From assembly GCF_013294015.1 (NCBI RefSeq), contig NZ_JABSNO010000015.1, positions 1 to 64,000 on the forward strand: a DNA stretch of 64,000 nt, written 5' to 3'. The notes below the pieces were generated by a model. The model was not told where the DNA came from and ran no database searches. It saw only the letters and a program-made list of their open reading frames with translations. A program made the position numbers and the translations under genes. The DNA is from Frigoriflavimonas asaccharolytica. GTDB taxonomy: Bacteria > Bacteroidota > Bacteroidia > Flavobacteriales > Weeksellaceae. Within the stretch, counting starts at the first letter, position 1, and each line of letters starts with the position of its first letter. Below, one piece after another: positions 18,801 through 28,009 of this stretch.

Positions 18801-19320
18801 CTGTAGCACCTGTAGGTATTCCATTTGCACTATTTAAAAATTTGCCTACTTCCATCCCAAGAAAGGATGTTACACCTGTGATAACGTTGGATCCAGAAGT
18901 AGTAACACCTGAAGAATAAAATACACCCCATAAATCTCTATCCATTACAGATATTGAACCACTGTAAGCAGTCGAAGTTGAAATTAGTGAGCTGCTGGAA
19001 TACGTTGTAGCTCCAAAAGTTACACCTCCATTTGAATTTGCATACAAAGATGTATAATTTGTATTATTAAAATTGTACGTAAATGGTATTGCAATCGTCC
19101 AACCAGCAGTATCATTAGTGTTTGTAGTAGTAGCATCACTTCCTGTAACTAAAGTACCAGTAGACGCAATACTATTAAAACTACCTGAACTTTGCGAAAA
19201 GGTATATAAGTTTACTTGTGCATTAAAAGTTTGAGCCGCCCCAAACAGAACAAGCGCAGATATTCCCGCCTTCTTAAAACCGCGGCACCAATGCCACGTT
19301 TTTGTGTAAAGTTTTTTCAT
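15856..19320 (-). CDS. T9SS-exported modular adhesin with GEVED and PPC-like domains (1154 aa)
   Basis: It has an extended N-terminus (about 35 residues: charged, with a Trp/Arg stretch, then ISALVLFGAAQTFNAQ), typical of long Flavobacteriia signals. After a beta-rich domain of about 290 residues come fnIII domains, a sandwich module shared with the neighbouring gene (PYSQNFDTTATGTST), a GEVED domain (VWIDWNNNLSFEASEKVYG and NYRMRVAAN), another fnIII and a PPC-like domain (NDNCAGAIAVTPG, IGCNDDIS). It ends in the same type A sorting domain as its paralogues (YPNPFSDFIRISDVKD to VKSIKK). Surface adhesion or scaffold role inferred; no enzyme domain found. Confidence 0.9.
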   Translation of the reverse strand: MKKLYTKTWHWCRGFKKAGISALVLFGAAQTFNAQVNLYTFSQSSGSFNSIASTGTLVTGSDATTTNTNDTAGWTIAIPFTYNFNNTNYTSLYANSNGGVTFGATTYSSSSLISTSTAYSGSISVMDRDLWGVFYSSGVTTSGSNVITGVTSFLGMEVGKFLNSANGIPTGATVTAFDAGAGTITMSANATSSSATAAIRYGTGKILTSVEGTAPNRVFVVEWIGYNDYSSSTTAQSFLNFQLRLEETTNKVNIVYGSQFNNSTGSKTNQIGLRGATNADYNNRLGAVANPWTATAAGTSNSSSVSRDNTNFPAAGLTFTWSPPTCLPPSTSVYSGTTSSSTNISWNASSSAPANGYQLYYSTTNVAPTSATVLNSTNSVSSATNMVSITGLNTATNYFVWGRAVCSSSDSSIWSSFNNFTTLCTAFATPYSQNFDTTATGTSTVNNAPTCWTYLETAGSAAYGYVSTSNNQSAPNSYYLYNSSDNAGNVMLVSPQTTNLSDGTKRVKFSARATAGYILEIGTVSNVADPASYTALSSGATITLTAAYAQYIVNIPAGGSNNLAFRHGLGGTYRGIYLDDITVEAIPSCIAPTAASITGATASSLSVAWTAASPAPALGYQVYYSTTNAAPTGATVLTASNSVSSATTTATISGLPADVVQYVWVRSNCTTGDQSAWVSAGSANTGYCLPSASGTTYWISNFSSTSAATNIAHTGTATGAGGYKNLTATSKIANFAGSVTPINISLGSGTTPTAGFAVWIDWNNNLSFEASEKVYGTTSYINSTSGATITVPAAQALGNYRMRVAANYNSSTVVDPCAAITNGEYLDAIFEVVTPPTCTAPSAVVASAITTTTATVSWTAPATAPGIGYDVYYSTTNTAPMASTTPTTTAAATTVNLSGLTQSTVYYVWVRSSCSSADQSTWTGMPSFTTVTPAPINDNCAGAIAVTPGAIVSQNPVTSSTVNATTDSAPTCGFSANRNVWFSIVVPASGNVTIETTSATGSTLTDTILNVYTGICGALTSIGCNDDISAGSNNFSKVVLTNQAPGSTILASVWAYSTGDGAFRISAYDGSLATGESFVKENGVNIYPNPFSDFIRISDVKDVVSVSIVDMAGRIVKTVKPANEINLSSLKSGMYLINLTMKDGSVKTVKSIKK

Positions 19321-19352
19321 AAAAATTATTTAGTTAATATATTTATTATAAG

Positions 19353-19381
19353 CAAATGTATAAATTATTATATAATTACAA
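19353..19381 (-). promoter_or_regulatory. Predicted promoter of the 1154-aa adhesin gene
   Basis: On the minus strand TACATTTG (19353-19360) matches the -7 box and TTG (19379-19381) the -33 box with an 18-base spacer. The expected leader is about 30 bases. The remaining bases of 19321-19614 show no gene. Confidence 0.4.
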
Positions 19382-19614
19382 TTAATTTTTACAAATTTTA
19401 AATGAAAAATCTCAGGAAATTAAAATACTCTTAAATATAATTAACCCTATATAAATATTTCATAAAAACAAAGGTTAGATATGCATAGTAAATTATAACA
19501 AATAAATAATTATAAGCTTATATTTTATCTATATCGAAAAAAAAATAGCAAATTCTATTCGTAATGAAAGTTTAAGGTTGTATTTACTCAAATTCAATAA
19601 ATTAGAAAATATTG

Positions 19615-22600
19615 TCAATTCAAGAAAAATTTGAAGTTTTGTTGATTATTCAATATTTGAAGTAGATTTTGGTCTATGGAAAGGGTTTTAGTAGATGTTT
19701 CTAAATCCATAAAAGAATTATTATCTTCATTTTTCATGTAGAATTTTAATTTTCCTTCTCCATTTTTGCCCATCAGATTCTTTTTTAAAAACAAGGCATC
19801 ATCTGTATGAAAATGTTGAACATCCAAAACCACAGATATGCTTTTTGCAAATTTTTCCAATGCTTCTTTTAATTCTATTACATCCGTTACATTCAAATAT
19901 ATTCTGTGATCTTTAGATATGCTAAATTTTACTTTCAAAATCACAAATCTCTGTACATCCAGCTGATCTTTCAACCTCATATAATCCCGATCTCCCAAAC
20001 GAAAACTATAGCTTCCAGAATAATCTTCCAAGGTCATGAAGGCTACTTTTTCGCCACTATTATTCCCATCTCGCACCGTAAATTCTGTTATTAATCCGGC
20101 AACCATATATTCTTTGCTGCCATCATTGTGTGCTCTTTTCGCTTTGTAATCTTTCTCTTCAAACAATCTCAATTGTTCTGGATTATAGGTTGCATCGCGG
20201 AAGGCATCCAATTCATCTAATTGCAAAAAGCCAAATTGACCTCGTGGTTCTACATTTTTTATTTCTTGCTCTAGTATTTCATCCGCTTCTGCTCCATCCA
20301 AATCTACAACCTCATCTACAATTTCTGTTTCTGTAGATTCTTCATCAATTTCTTCAACAAGAATAATTTCCTTAAATTCTGTTTCTTTGTCTGTATTATC
20401 ATCCAAAACCACTTTCTTAGAATACGTTCCTTTTATAAAATCATATTGAAAATTAAATTCATCTAGCGGATGCGCAGAAAGATAAAAACCGATCACTTCT
20501 CGTTCTTTATTTAATTTATGCATATTTTGCCATTCTGGACCATCGGGAATTTCTGGCGTTTTAATAGATAGTTCTTCGGCGAAATCTGCAAATAAAGAAT
20601 TTTCTATCTGGTTTTTACTCTCTTGAAAGCTTTGCCCGTATTTCATCAATTTTTCGAGGGTATTTCTGCCGCTCAAATCATTTTCAAAATATTGTGCACG
20701 GTTATATTCTTCAACCTCATCAAAAGCGCCCGCATAAACAAGACTTTCCGCTACCCTTTTATTCATTTGATTTGCGGGTATTCTTTCAAAAAATTCATAG
20801 ATGGTATTAAATCTTTGTCCTTTTCTGGCTTCCACAATCGCTTCACTCGGTCCTTCGCCAATTCCTTTTATCGCTCCCAAACCGAAGCGAATTTGGTGTT
20901 TATCATTTACTGTAAATTTATAAGCACTTTCATTAATGTCTGGACCCAAAACATCTATACCAACATTTTTACAATCTTCCATAAAAAGGGTAATTTGCTT
21001 GGTATTATTTAGATTGTGCGTCAAAACACTACTCATATATTCTGCAGGATAGTTCGCTTTCAAATAGGCAGTTTGATATGCTATAAATGCATAGCATGTG
21101 GAGTGAGATTTATTAAAAGCATATTCTGCAAAGGCTTCCCAATCTTTCCAAATTTTGTTTAGTTTTTCTTCATTAAGATTATTCGCTTGTCCACCTTCAA
21201 GAAATTTGGGATACATTTTGTCCAATGTTGGACGGTCTTTTTTACCCATCGCTTTCCGCAAAGTATCTGCTTCACCTTTTGTAAAATTGGCTAATTTTTG
21301 AGATAGAAGCATTACTTGCTCTTGGTAAACGGTAATTCCGTAGGTTTCGGATAGAAATTCTTCACATTCTGGCAAATCGTATTGCATTTCTTCCGAGCCA
21401 TTTTTTCTATTGATGAAATTTGGAATGTATTTTATTGGTCCTGGTCTATACAAAGCATTCATGGCAATTAAATCCTCGAAAACTGTGGGTTTCAATTCCC
21501 GCATATATTTTTGCATTCCTGGACTTTCATATTGAAAAATACCAACCGTTTTTCCTTCTTGGAAGAGCTGATAGGTTTTTTCATCATCCAACGGAATCGC
21601 ATCTGGATCTATATCTATCCCGTGTTTTTCTTTAATTATTTTTATTGCATCTTTTATGATGGTTAAGGTTCGCAATCCCAAGAAATCCATTTTTAATAAT
21701 CCCGCATTTTCTGCTACAGAATTATCAAATTGAGAAACGATAATGTTCGCGTCTTTATTCGCAATCGTAATCGGGATTAGATTAGAAATATCTTCTGGCG
21801 TAATGATGACTGCACAAGCATGAATTCCGGTATTTCTAATGCAACCTTCCAATTTATAGGCACTATTCAATACAGCGAATCGCTCATCACTTGGATTGTT
21901 CAAAATCGCTTGCATTTCTTTCGCCAAAATTTGATCTTCTGGACGAAGTTTATCAATTTTCGCCAATGCTTTTTTAATATTCATTCCTGGAACAGAAGGA
22001 ATCAATTTAGATATGGCATTTGTGTCTGCAATAGATAAATCTAAAACTCTACCTGCATCTTTGATGGCAGATTTTCCGCCCAAAACAGAATAGGTAATAA
22101 TTTGCGCTACATTTTCTTTTCCATATTTTTCTATCACCCATTTTATTATCCTTTCTCGCCCTTCATCGTCAAAATCTATATCAATATCGGGCATAGAAAC
22201 CCTTTCAGGATTTAAGAAACGCTCAAAAAGCAGATCATATTTAATAGGATCAATATTCGTGATTCCCGTGCAATATGCAACCACAGATCCTGCAGCAGAT
22301 CCTCTTCCCGGACCAACCCAAACTCCCATTTTTCTTGCTTCGTTGCAAAAATCTTGAACAATTAAAAAATAACCAGGATATCCGGTATTACCAATTACTT
22401 CTAGTTCAAAATCTAATCTTTCTATTAATTCTGGAGAAATTTCGCCATATCTTTTCTTTGCACCTTCGTAAGTTAGAAATCTTAAATAGGCATTTTCTCC
22501 GCGTTTTCCGCCGTCAGTTTCATCTTCTACATTCAAAAATTCTTCAGGAATATTAAATTTTGGTAGCAAAACATCGTGTTTTAAACTGTATGGTTTAAAT

Positions 22601-24222
22601 TTTTCTAAAAATTCTGCGTAAGCTTCAAACGCATTTGGAAAATTTTGAAAAGTTTTTTTTAAATTTTCTGTATCCTTTATATAGTATTCAGATGTGGTAA
22701 GTCCGCTTCTTTTATTAAATCCTCTTCCAATGGGCGTAGAAAGTTTTTCACCTTCTTTTATACAAACCAAAATATCTTGAATGGGTGCATCTTCTTTTTC
22801 GGAATAATAGGTTTCATTTTGCGCAAGAATTTTCACTTCATGTTGCTCGGCCAAACCTGTCAAGACTTCATTAATGTACACTTCTTCTTCTACATTGTGA
22901 TTTTGAATTTGAACGTAAAAATCTTCTCCAAATGTTTTTTTCCACCATAGGAAAACCTCCTCACCTTTTTGCTCACCAAATTCTAAAATCGTACTTGGTA
23001 TATCTCCAGTAATACCAGAGGAAACGGCAATTAAATTTTCTTTGTACTGCTCTATTTGTTTTTTAGAAATTCTAGGAACTCCAAAATAAAATCCATCTAC
23101 AAAACCAACACTAGATAGTTTTGCTAAATTTTTATACCCTTCAAAATTTTTGGCAAGCAATACCATATTTGTTCGTCTATCGCGATCGTCTTTGGTAAAT
23201 TGTTTTTGCTCCGGACGATCAGAAACATAAAATTCACAGCCTAAAATTGGAATTAAAGGTTTTTTTATTTCATTTTCATTCGTAATAGTTGCATTGGCGG
23301 TTTCTAAATTTTTATTATATTTTTCTACTTCGGTGATGAATTTAAATGCTCCCATCAAATTTCCCATATCTACCAAACCAACGGCAGGAAAATTATTGTC
23401 TTCAGCTTTTTTTATCAATTGAGCAATGCTAGAAGTAGATTGTAAGGAAGAAAAAATACTATGATTATGAAAATTGAAATATTTTCCGATGTCCAAATCA
23501 TCAGTATTTCCCGAAGATTTTACTGTTTTTTTTCCTTTACTATTACCAACTTGCGCTCTAATTTTTATATCAAAAGCTTTGGTAATTTGCGGATGGGAAG
23601 TAATATAAAGTTGAAGTTTCTCTTCTGTTATTTTTAAATTTTCTGTAGGTATTAAATTCAACCTCATCAATTCAAAAAAGATTTGCGCAGTAGCATTTAC
23701 GTCTGCTGCAGCATTGTGCGCTTCATCAAACTTTGTACTGAAAAGTTTTTCGTAAAGTTCGGTAAGTTTCGGAGATTTAAATTTTCCATATCTACCACCA
23801 GGAAGCTCGCAATAATTTGTACCTAAATGCATTGTATCTGCATTGGGCACATTTTGCAAAGGATTTTCTAAACCGGAGCGCAAAAATTCTGCACCTACGA
23901 TATTATAATCAAACTCAATATTATGTCCGACACCCACTTTCGTTCTTGCCAAAACATCTGCAAATTCTATTAGTACATCTACTAAATTTCTCCCTTCACT
24001 TTGCGCTTTTTTGGTAGAAATTCCGTGTATTTTGTATGCATTAAAGGGTATATCATAACCATCTGGCTGGATGATGTAATCTTCGTTTTCTAAAAGTGTA
24101 CCATCATCATCATGCAATTGCCAAGCAATCTGTACCATTCTAGGCCAATTGTTTGAATCTGTGAGCGGAGCGTTGAAGTTCTTTGGTAATCCGGTAGTTT
24201 CGGTATCGAAAATTAAGTACAT
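19615..24222 (-). CDS. dnaE: DNA polymerase III alpha subunit with fused N-terminal exonuclease
   Basis: The 1535-residue replicative polymerase. Residues 1-195 form a DEDDh 3'-5' exonuclease (FDTETTGLP at the start, GVGHNIEFDYNIV, and HNAAADVNATAQIF). A linker leads to the PHP domain (about 245 on). The polymerase core carries MPDIDIDFDDEGRERI (about 675-690, catalytic Asp), and KSHSTCYAFIAYQTAYLKA near 1040. An acidic insert lies near 1260-1310, then an OB-fold (about 1370-1460). The proofreading exonuclease is thus on the same chain as the polymerase rather than on a separate epsilon subunit. In the PHP motif the usual HLHVHSDYS reads NFHNHSIFS, so at least one metal ligand is lost. It runs divergently from the E1 gene. 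Confidence 0.95.
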   Translation of the reverse strand: MYLIFDTETTGLPKNFNAPLTDSNNWPRMVQIAWQLHDDDGTLLENEDYIIQPDGYDIPFNAYKIHGISTKKAQSEGRNLVDVLIEFADVLARTKVGVGHNIEFDYNIVGAEFLRSGLENPLQNVPNADTMHLGTNYCELPGGRYGKFKSPKLTELYEKLFSTKFDEAHNAAADVNATAQIFFELMRLNLIPTENLKITEEKLQLYITSHPQITKAFDIKIRAQVGNSKGKKTVKSSGNTDDLDIGKYFNFHNHSIFSSLQSTSSIAQLIKKAEDNNFPAVGLVDMGNLMGAFKFITEVEKYNKNLETANATITNENEIKKPLIPILGCEFYVSDRPEQKQFTKDDRDRRTNMVLLAKNFEGYKNLAKLSSVGFVDGFYFGVPRISKKQIEQYKENLIAVSSGITGDIPSTILEFGEQKGEEVFLWWKKTFGEDFYVQIQNHNVEEEVYINEVLTGLAEQHEVKILAQNETYYSEKEDAPIQDILVCIKEGEKLSTPIGRGFNKRSGLTTSEYYIKDTENLKKTFQNFPNAFEAYAEFLEKFKPYSLKHDVLLPKFNIPEEFLNVEDETDGGKRGENAYLRFLTYEGAKKRYGEISPELIERLDFELEVIGNTGYPGYFLIVQDFCNEARKMGVWVGPGRGSAAGSVVAYCTGITNIDPIKYDLLFERFLNPERVSMPDIDIDFDDEGRERIIKWVIEKYGKENVAQIITYSVLGGKSAIKDAGRVLDLSIADTNAISKLIPSVPGMNIKKALAKIDKLRPEDQILAKEMQAILNNPSDERFAVLNSAYKLEGCIRNTGIHACAVIITPEDISNLIPITIANKDANIIVSQFDNSVAENAGLLKMDFLGLRTLTIIKDAIKIIKEKHGIDIDPDAIPLDDEKTYQLFQEGKTVGIFQYESPGMQKYMRELKPTVFEDLIAMNALYRPGPIKYIPNFINRKNGSEEMQYDLPECEEFLSETYGITVYQEQVMLLSQKLANFTKGEADTLRKAMGKKDRPTLDKMYPKFLEGGQANNLNEEKLNKIWKDWEAFAEYAFNKSHSTCYAFIAYQTAYLKANYPAEYMSSVLTHNLNNTKQITLFMEDCKNVGIDVLGPDINESAYKFTVNDKHQIRFGLGAIKGIGEGPSEAIVEARKGQRFNTIYEFFERIPANQMNKRVAESLVYAGAFDEVEEYNRAQYFENDLSGRNTLEKLMKYGQSFQESKNQIENSLFADFAEELSIKTPEIPDGPEWQNMHKLNKEREVIGFYLSAHPLDEFNFQYDFIKGTYSKKVVLDDNTDKETEFKEIILVEEIDEESTETEIVDEVVDLDGAEADEILEQEIKNVEPRGQFGFLQLDELDAFRDATYNPEQLRLFEEKDYKAKRAHNDGSKEYMVAGLITEFTVRDGNNSGEKVAFMTLEDYSGSYSFRLGDRDYMRLKDQLDVQRFVILKVKFSISKDHRIYLNVTDVIELKEALEKFAKSISVVLDVQHFHTDDALFLKKNLMGKNGEGKLKFYMKNEDNNSFMDLETSTKTLSIDQNLLQILNNQQNFKFFLN

Positions 24223-24374
24223 TTATTAATAAATTTTTGTAAAAATAGTACAAATAAAATCTAAAAAAAATACATTTTGAATGAAATTTTGCTGCAATTC
24301 AAATTTAAAAAAGCTCAGAAAGCAATTTCTAGAAAAATAATTTTTAATGAAAAATGTATTCAATTTTACATTTT

Positions 24375-24406
24375 TTTGTACAAAGATTTAATATTTGTTA
24401 TCTTTG
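24375..24406 (+). promoter_or_regulatory. Promoter of the E1 dehydrogenase gene
   Basis: TTTG (24375-24378), a 20-base spacer, then TATCTTTG (24399-24406), an exact match to the Bacteroidota -33/-7 consensus. The ATG follows 5 bases later (24412), so transcription would start at or next to the start codon, suggesting a leaderless mRNA. Confidence 0.65.
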
Positions 24407-24411
24407 AATTT

Positions 24412-26481
24412 ATGGAAAGTACGAAAGAAAAAATTGCACAAGAAGTTTTGTTAAAAGCCTACAACCACATGATGCTGGCAAAAGCAATGGCAGATATTTA
24501 TGAGGAAAATAGAGCGATTACAAAGTATGTGCATAGTACTTCTCGCGGGCACGAAGCCATACAATTGGCAACTGCTTATCAATTATTAAATGAAGATTGG
24601 GTTTCTCCATATTACCGAGATGAAAGCATTTTGCTTGGAATCGGATTTCAGCCTTATGAATTGATGTTGCAACTTCTTGCAAAAGCGGAAGATCCTTTTT
24701 CTGGCGGAAGATCGTATTACTCTCATCCTTCTTATATTGGAGATGATAAACCAAACATCATCCACCAAAGTTCTGCAACGGGAATGCAAGCAATACCAAC
24801 CACTGGTGTTGCGCAAGGCATTAAATATATTGAAGAATTTAAATTAAGAGAATTTAAAAATAATCCTGTTACAGTTTGTAGTTTTGGAGATAATTCTATA
24901 ACAGAAGGCGAAGTAAGTGAGGCTTTTCAGTTTGCTGCACTGCATCAATTACCGATTATATTTTTAGTACAAGATAATGAATGGGGAATTTCTGTAACCA
25001 AAGAAGAAGCCAGAACATCGGATGCTTACGATTTTGCTGCAGGTTTTGTTGGTCTTAATAGAGTTCGTGTAGATGGTACCAATTTCGTAGAAAGTTACGA
25101 ATGCATGAAAGATGCTTTTGATTTTGTGAGAACAGAGAGAAAACCGATTTTAGTTTGCGCAAGTACCGTTTTGATAGGACATCACACTTCTGGTGTTCGT
25201 AGAGAATTTTACCGAGACGAAGAAGATTTAGAAAAACACAGAGCACAAGATCCAGGCATAATTTTGAAAAATTATTTGCTTTCAGAAAACTTTAATGAAA
25301 ATGACCTCAACCAAATAGAAAAAAATTGCAGAAAAGAAGCGGAAGAAGCTTTTGGTAGAGCAATAGAAGCTGAAGATCCAACACCAGATTCTGTTAGCAA
25401 TCACGTTTTTGCACCTACTCCAATTACGGAAGAAAAAGGAATTAGAAAACCAGAAGGCGGCGAAAAGATTGTAATGGTAGATGCTTCTATCCATGCTATT
25501 CAAGAATTGATGTGGAAACATCCTGAAGCTTTGCTCTACGGACAAGATGTGGGAGAAAGAATTGGTGGTGTTTTTCGCGAAGCTGTAACTTTGGGTGCGA
25601 AATTTGGGAACAAAAGGGTTTTCAATACCGCCATCCAAGAAGCATACATCATTGGTTCTACAATTGGAATGAGTGCTGTTGGATTGAAACCTATCGTAGA
25701 AGTTCAATTTTCAGATTATATTTATCCTGCTATAAACCAATTAATTACAGAAATTTCTAAATCTTGCTATTTAAGTCAAGGTAAGTTTCCTGTGAGCAAT
25801 ATCATTCGCGTTCCTACAGGAGCATACGGAGGAGGCGGACCATATCATAGTGGAAGTGTAGAAAGTATTTTGTGCAATATAAAAGGTATCAAAATCGCAT
25901 ATCCAAGTAATGCTGCAGATTTTAAAGGTTTATTAAAAGCAGCTTACTATGATCCAAATCCCGTGGTAATGCTAGAACACAAAGGTTTATACTGGAGCAA
26001 AGTACCAGGAACGGATGATGCAAAAACGGTAGAACCCGATGAAGATTATATTTTGCCTTTCGGGAAAGCAAATTTAGTACTAGAAGCTGATGAAAATGAA
26101 ATAAAAAATGGCAGAACACTGGTAATTATAACCTATGGAATGGGAGTTTTTTGGGCAAAAGAAGCTGCGAAAAATTTCTCAGGAAGAATTGAAGTTATAG
26201 ACTTAAGAACATTAATCCCTTTGGACGAAGAATTAATATTTGAAAGGGTGAAATTGCACAGTAAATGCATTGTTTTGACGGAAGAGCAAATACAAAATTC
26301 TTTTGCAGAGGCAGTTGCACATCGCATTACCAAAGCATGTTTTAAATATTTGGATGCACCTGTAGAAACCATCGGTTCGCTAAATTTGCCTGCAGTACCT
26401 ATCAATTTAATTTTAGAAAAAGAAATGCTTCCAAATGCAGAAAAAGTTGCTGCTAAAATTGAGGAATTGTTTGCATTTTAA
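24412..26481 (+). CDS. Fused alpha/beta E1 component of a 2-oxoacid dehydrogenase
   Basis: About 689 residues. The ATG at 24412 is preferred over the upstream one (24277), because the extra 45 residues do not resemble the family and would lie across the promoter. The N-terminal half is the E1 alpha fold with the thiamine-diphosphate motif (CSFGDNSITEGEVSEAF to FLVQDNEWGIS). The C-terminal half, from KIVMVDASIHAIQELM, is E1 beta, with YGQDVGERIGGVF and VPTGAYGGGGPYHSGS. It decarboxylates a 2-oxoacid and passes the acyl group to an E2 lipoyl protein encoded elsewhere. The closest family is branched-chain 2-oxoacid dehydrogenase, which would supply branched-chain acyl-CoA primers for iso fatty acids typical of this group; substrate choice is inferred. 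Confidence 0.9.
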   Translation: MESTKEKIAQEVLLKAYNHMMLAKAMADIYEENRAITKYVHSTSRGHEAIQLATAYQLLNEDWVSPYYRDESILLGIGFQPYELMLQLLAKAEDPFSGGRSYYSHPSYIGDDKPNIIHQSSATGMQAIPTTGVAQGIKYIEEFKLREFKNNPVTVCSFGDNSITEGEVSEAFQFAALHQLPIIFLVQDNEWGISVTKEEARTSDAYDFAAGFVGLNRVRVDGTNFVESYECMKDAFDFVRTERKPILVCASTVLIGHHTSGVRREFYRDEEDLEKHRAQDPGIILKNYLLSENFNENDLNQIEKNCRKEAEEAFGRAIEAEDPTPDSVSNHVFAPTPITEEKGIRKPEGGEKIVMVDASIHAIQELMWKHPEALLYGQDVGERIGGVFREAVTLGAKFGNKRVFNTAIQEAYIIGSTIGMSAVGLKPIVEVQFSDYIYPAINQLITEISKSCYLSQGKFPVSNIIRVPTGAYGGGGPYHSGSVESILCNIKGIKIAYPSNAADFKGLLKAAYYDPNPVVMLEHKGLYWSKVPGTDDAKTVEPDEDYILPFGKANLVLEADENEIKNGRTLVIITYGMGVFWAKEAAKNFSGRIEVIDLRTLIPLDEELIFERVKLHSKCIVLTEEQIQNSFAEAVAHRITKACFKYLDAPVETIGSLNLPAVPINLILEKEMLPNAEKVAAKIEELFAF

Positions 26482-26618
26482 ACACAAATAGTTACGCAAA
26501 GAATAATCTTATTATTACAGTTTATAAGTTGTTTGGTAAATAGCAATCAACTTAAATTCTTTATAAAATATTGTAATTATAGTCTTAAATATTCAAACAT
26601 ATAAGAGGATAATAAACC

Positions 26619-26626
26619 TATCTTTG
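26619..26626 (+). promoter_or_regulatory. -7 promoter box upstream of the TPR lipoprotein gene
   Basis: TATCTTTG (26619-26626) lies 17 bases before the ATG at 26644. I find no good TTG at -33, so the assignment rests on the -7 box alone. Confidence 0.4.
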
Positions 26627-26643
26627 AGAAAATTTATATAAAT

Positions 26644-27939
26644 ATGCGCTCTCTACAAATCTTTCTTTTATCCATCTGCACTTCATTTTTAGTACAATGC
26701 AACAAATTTGGAGATCCATTGGTTTCAGAATCTTATGCAGATAGTTTGATAGCCAATTACAGCACCTCAAAAGCTGCAAAATTTAATAATGATGAACTAA
26801 ATTTCTGGCAAAGCAGAATTAAAAATAACAAAAATTTCGATCATGTAAGCACTCAAAAATATGCTTCACAATTGGTTACTCGTTTTGGTTTTACTGGTGA
26901 TATTCAAGATTTGAAAGATGCAGATAGCATTGTGCTAAATGTTGAAAAAGAATTGAATAATAAAGAAGCTTACGCCTTTTTGACCTTGGTACATTATTCC
27001 ATTTTGCAGCACAGGTTTTTGAAAGCTAAAGAATATTTAGAGAAAGCAAAAGCTTTGGGAATTAAAGATTTAGAAAATTACGCCAATACTTTTGATGTAG
27101 AATTTGAACTGGGAAATATAAAAGCTGCCAAAGAAAATTTGGAAAAGATGAAGGATGACAAAAGCTACGCTTATCAATTTCGGAAATCAAAAATGGCGCA
27201 TTATGAAGGAGATTTAGATGCTTCTACCAGCAGAATGGAAGAAGCCGCACATCTTGCAGGAGATAATGCCGTTTTACAATCCATCGCTTTATCAAATGTT
27301 GGCGATCTTTACAACCATGCCGGAAAATTGGACGAAGCTTTTAAAAGCTACAAAAAATCTTTAAAAGCAAACAGCGCTGATCTTCACAGCATGATGGGAA
27401 TCGGCATGATTGCAATGATGAAAGATAATAATGAAGCTTTGGCAGAGAAAATATTTAAGTTTGTACAGTCTAAATCCAAATCTCCAGACGCTTTGTATAA
27501 AATGATTTTGCTGGCTCAACATAAGCAAGACAAAAATTTAGAATTAAAATATGCGACGGAATTTGAGACAATAGCAAGCAATGCTATTTATGAAAATATG
27601 TACCATAAATATTTAATTCAAATCTACACAGAAAGCCTAAAAAATCCTGCAAAAGCAGAAATGCTCGCAAAAAAAGAATTGGAAACAAGAGCAACACCGC
27701 AAACTTACAGTTGGTATGCCTTTGCATTGATGGAAAATAATAAACTAGCAGAAGCAAACGAAATTTACAATAAACACATTAAAGGTCAACCTTTGGAAGC
27801 TTTAGAATTATATTACATGGGAAGATTGATGGAGGCAAGCAAAAAAGGATACAATGCAAAAGAATATTACAAAGCTGCGGATGAAAACAAGTATGATCTA
27901 AGCCCTGCTCTTATGAGAGATTTGGAAGATAGATTGTAG
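26644..27939 (+). CDS. TPR-repeat lipoprotein
   Basis: A 431-residue protein with lipoprotein signal MRSLQIFLLSICTSFLVQC, Cys near residue 19. The rest is almost all alpha-helical, with several tetratricopeptide-like repeats (for example ALSNVGDLYNHAGKLDEAFK followed by SYKKSLKANSADLH, and AEANEIYNKHIKGQPLEALE). TPR lipoproteins act as periplasmic scaffolds for protein partners; the partner is not identifiable. It is a single gene with its own promoter-like box upstream and a strong terminator after the stop. No nearby gene points to a pathway. Confidence 0.8.
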   Translation: MRSLQIFLLSICTSFLVQCNKFGDPLVSESYADSLIANYSTSKAAKFNNDELNFWQSRIKNNKNFDHVSTQKYASQLVTRFGFTGDIQDLKDADSIVLNVEKELNNKEAYAFLTLVHYSILQHRFLKAKEYLEKAKALGIKDLENYANTFDVEFELGNIKAAKENLEKMKDDKSYAYQFRKSKMAHYEGDLDASTSRMEEAAHLAGDNAVLQSIALSNVGDLYNHAGKLDEAFKSYKKSLKANSADLHSMMGIGMIAMMKDNNEALAEKIFKFVQSKSKSPDALYKMILLAQHKQDKNLELKYATEFETIASNAIYENMYHKYLIQIYTESLKNPAKAEMLAKKELETRATPQTYSWYAFALMENNKLAEANEIYNKHIKGQPLEALELYYMGRLMEASKKGYNAKEYYKAADENKYDLSPALMRDLEDRL

Positions 27940-27960
27940 AAAATAATTCTTTAGAAAGCA

Positions 27961-28000
27961 AAAAAAAAGTTTACTATTAGTATTTAGTAAACTTTTTTTT
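27961..28000. terminator. Bidirectional terminator between convergent genes
   Basis: A perfect 11-bp stem AAAGTTTACTA (27966-27976) with TAGTAAACTTT (27985-27995), a run of A on the left and T on the right. It works for the plus-strand TPR gene and the minus-strand HupE gene. Confidence 0.92.
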
Positions 28001-28009
28001 GTGGAAAAT

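Noticed and set aside
25282-25707. Minus-strand open frame of 141 codons inside the E1 gene
   Set aside because: Shadow of the E1 coding sequence; no independent features.
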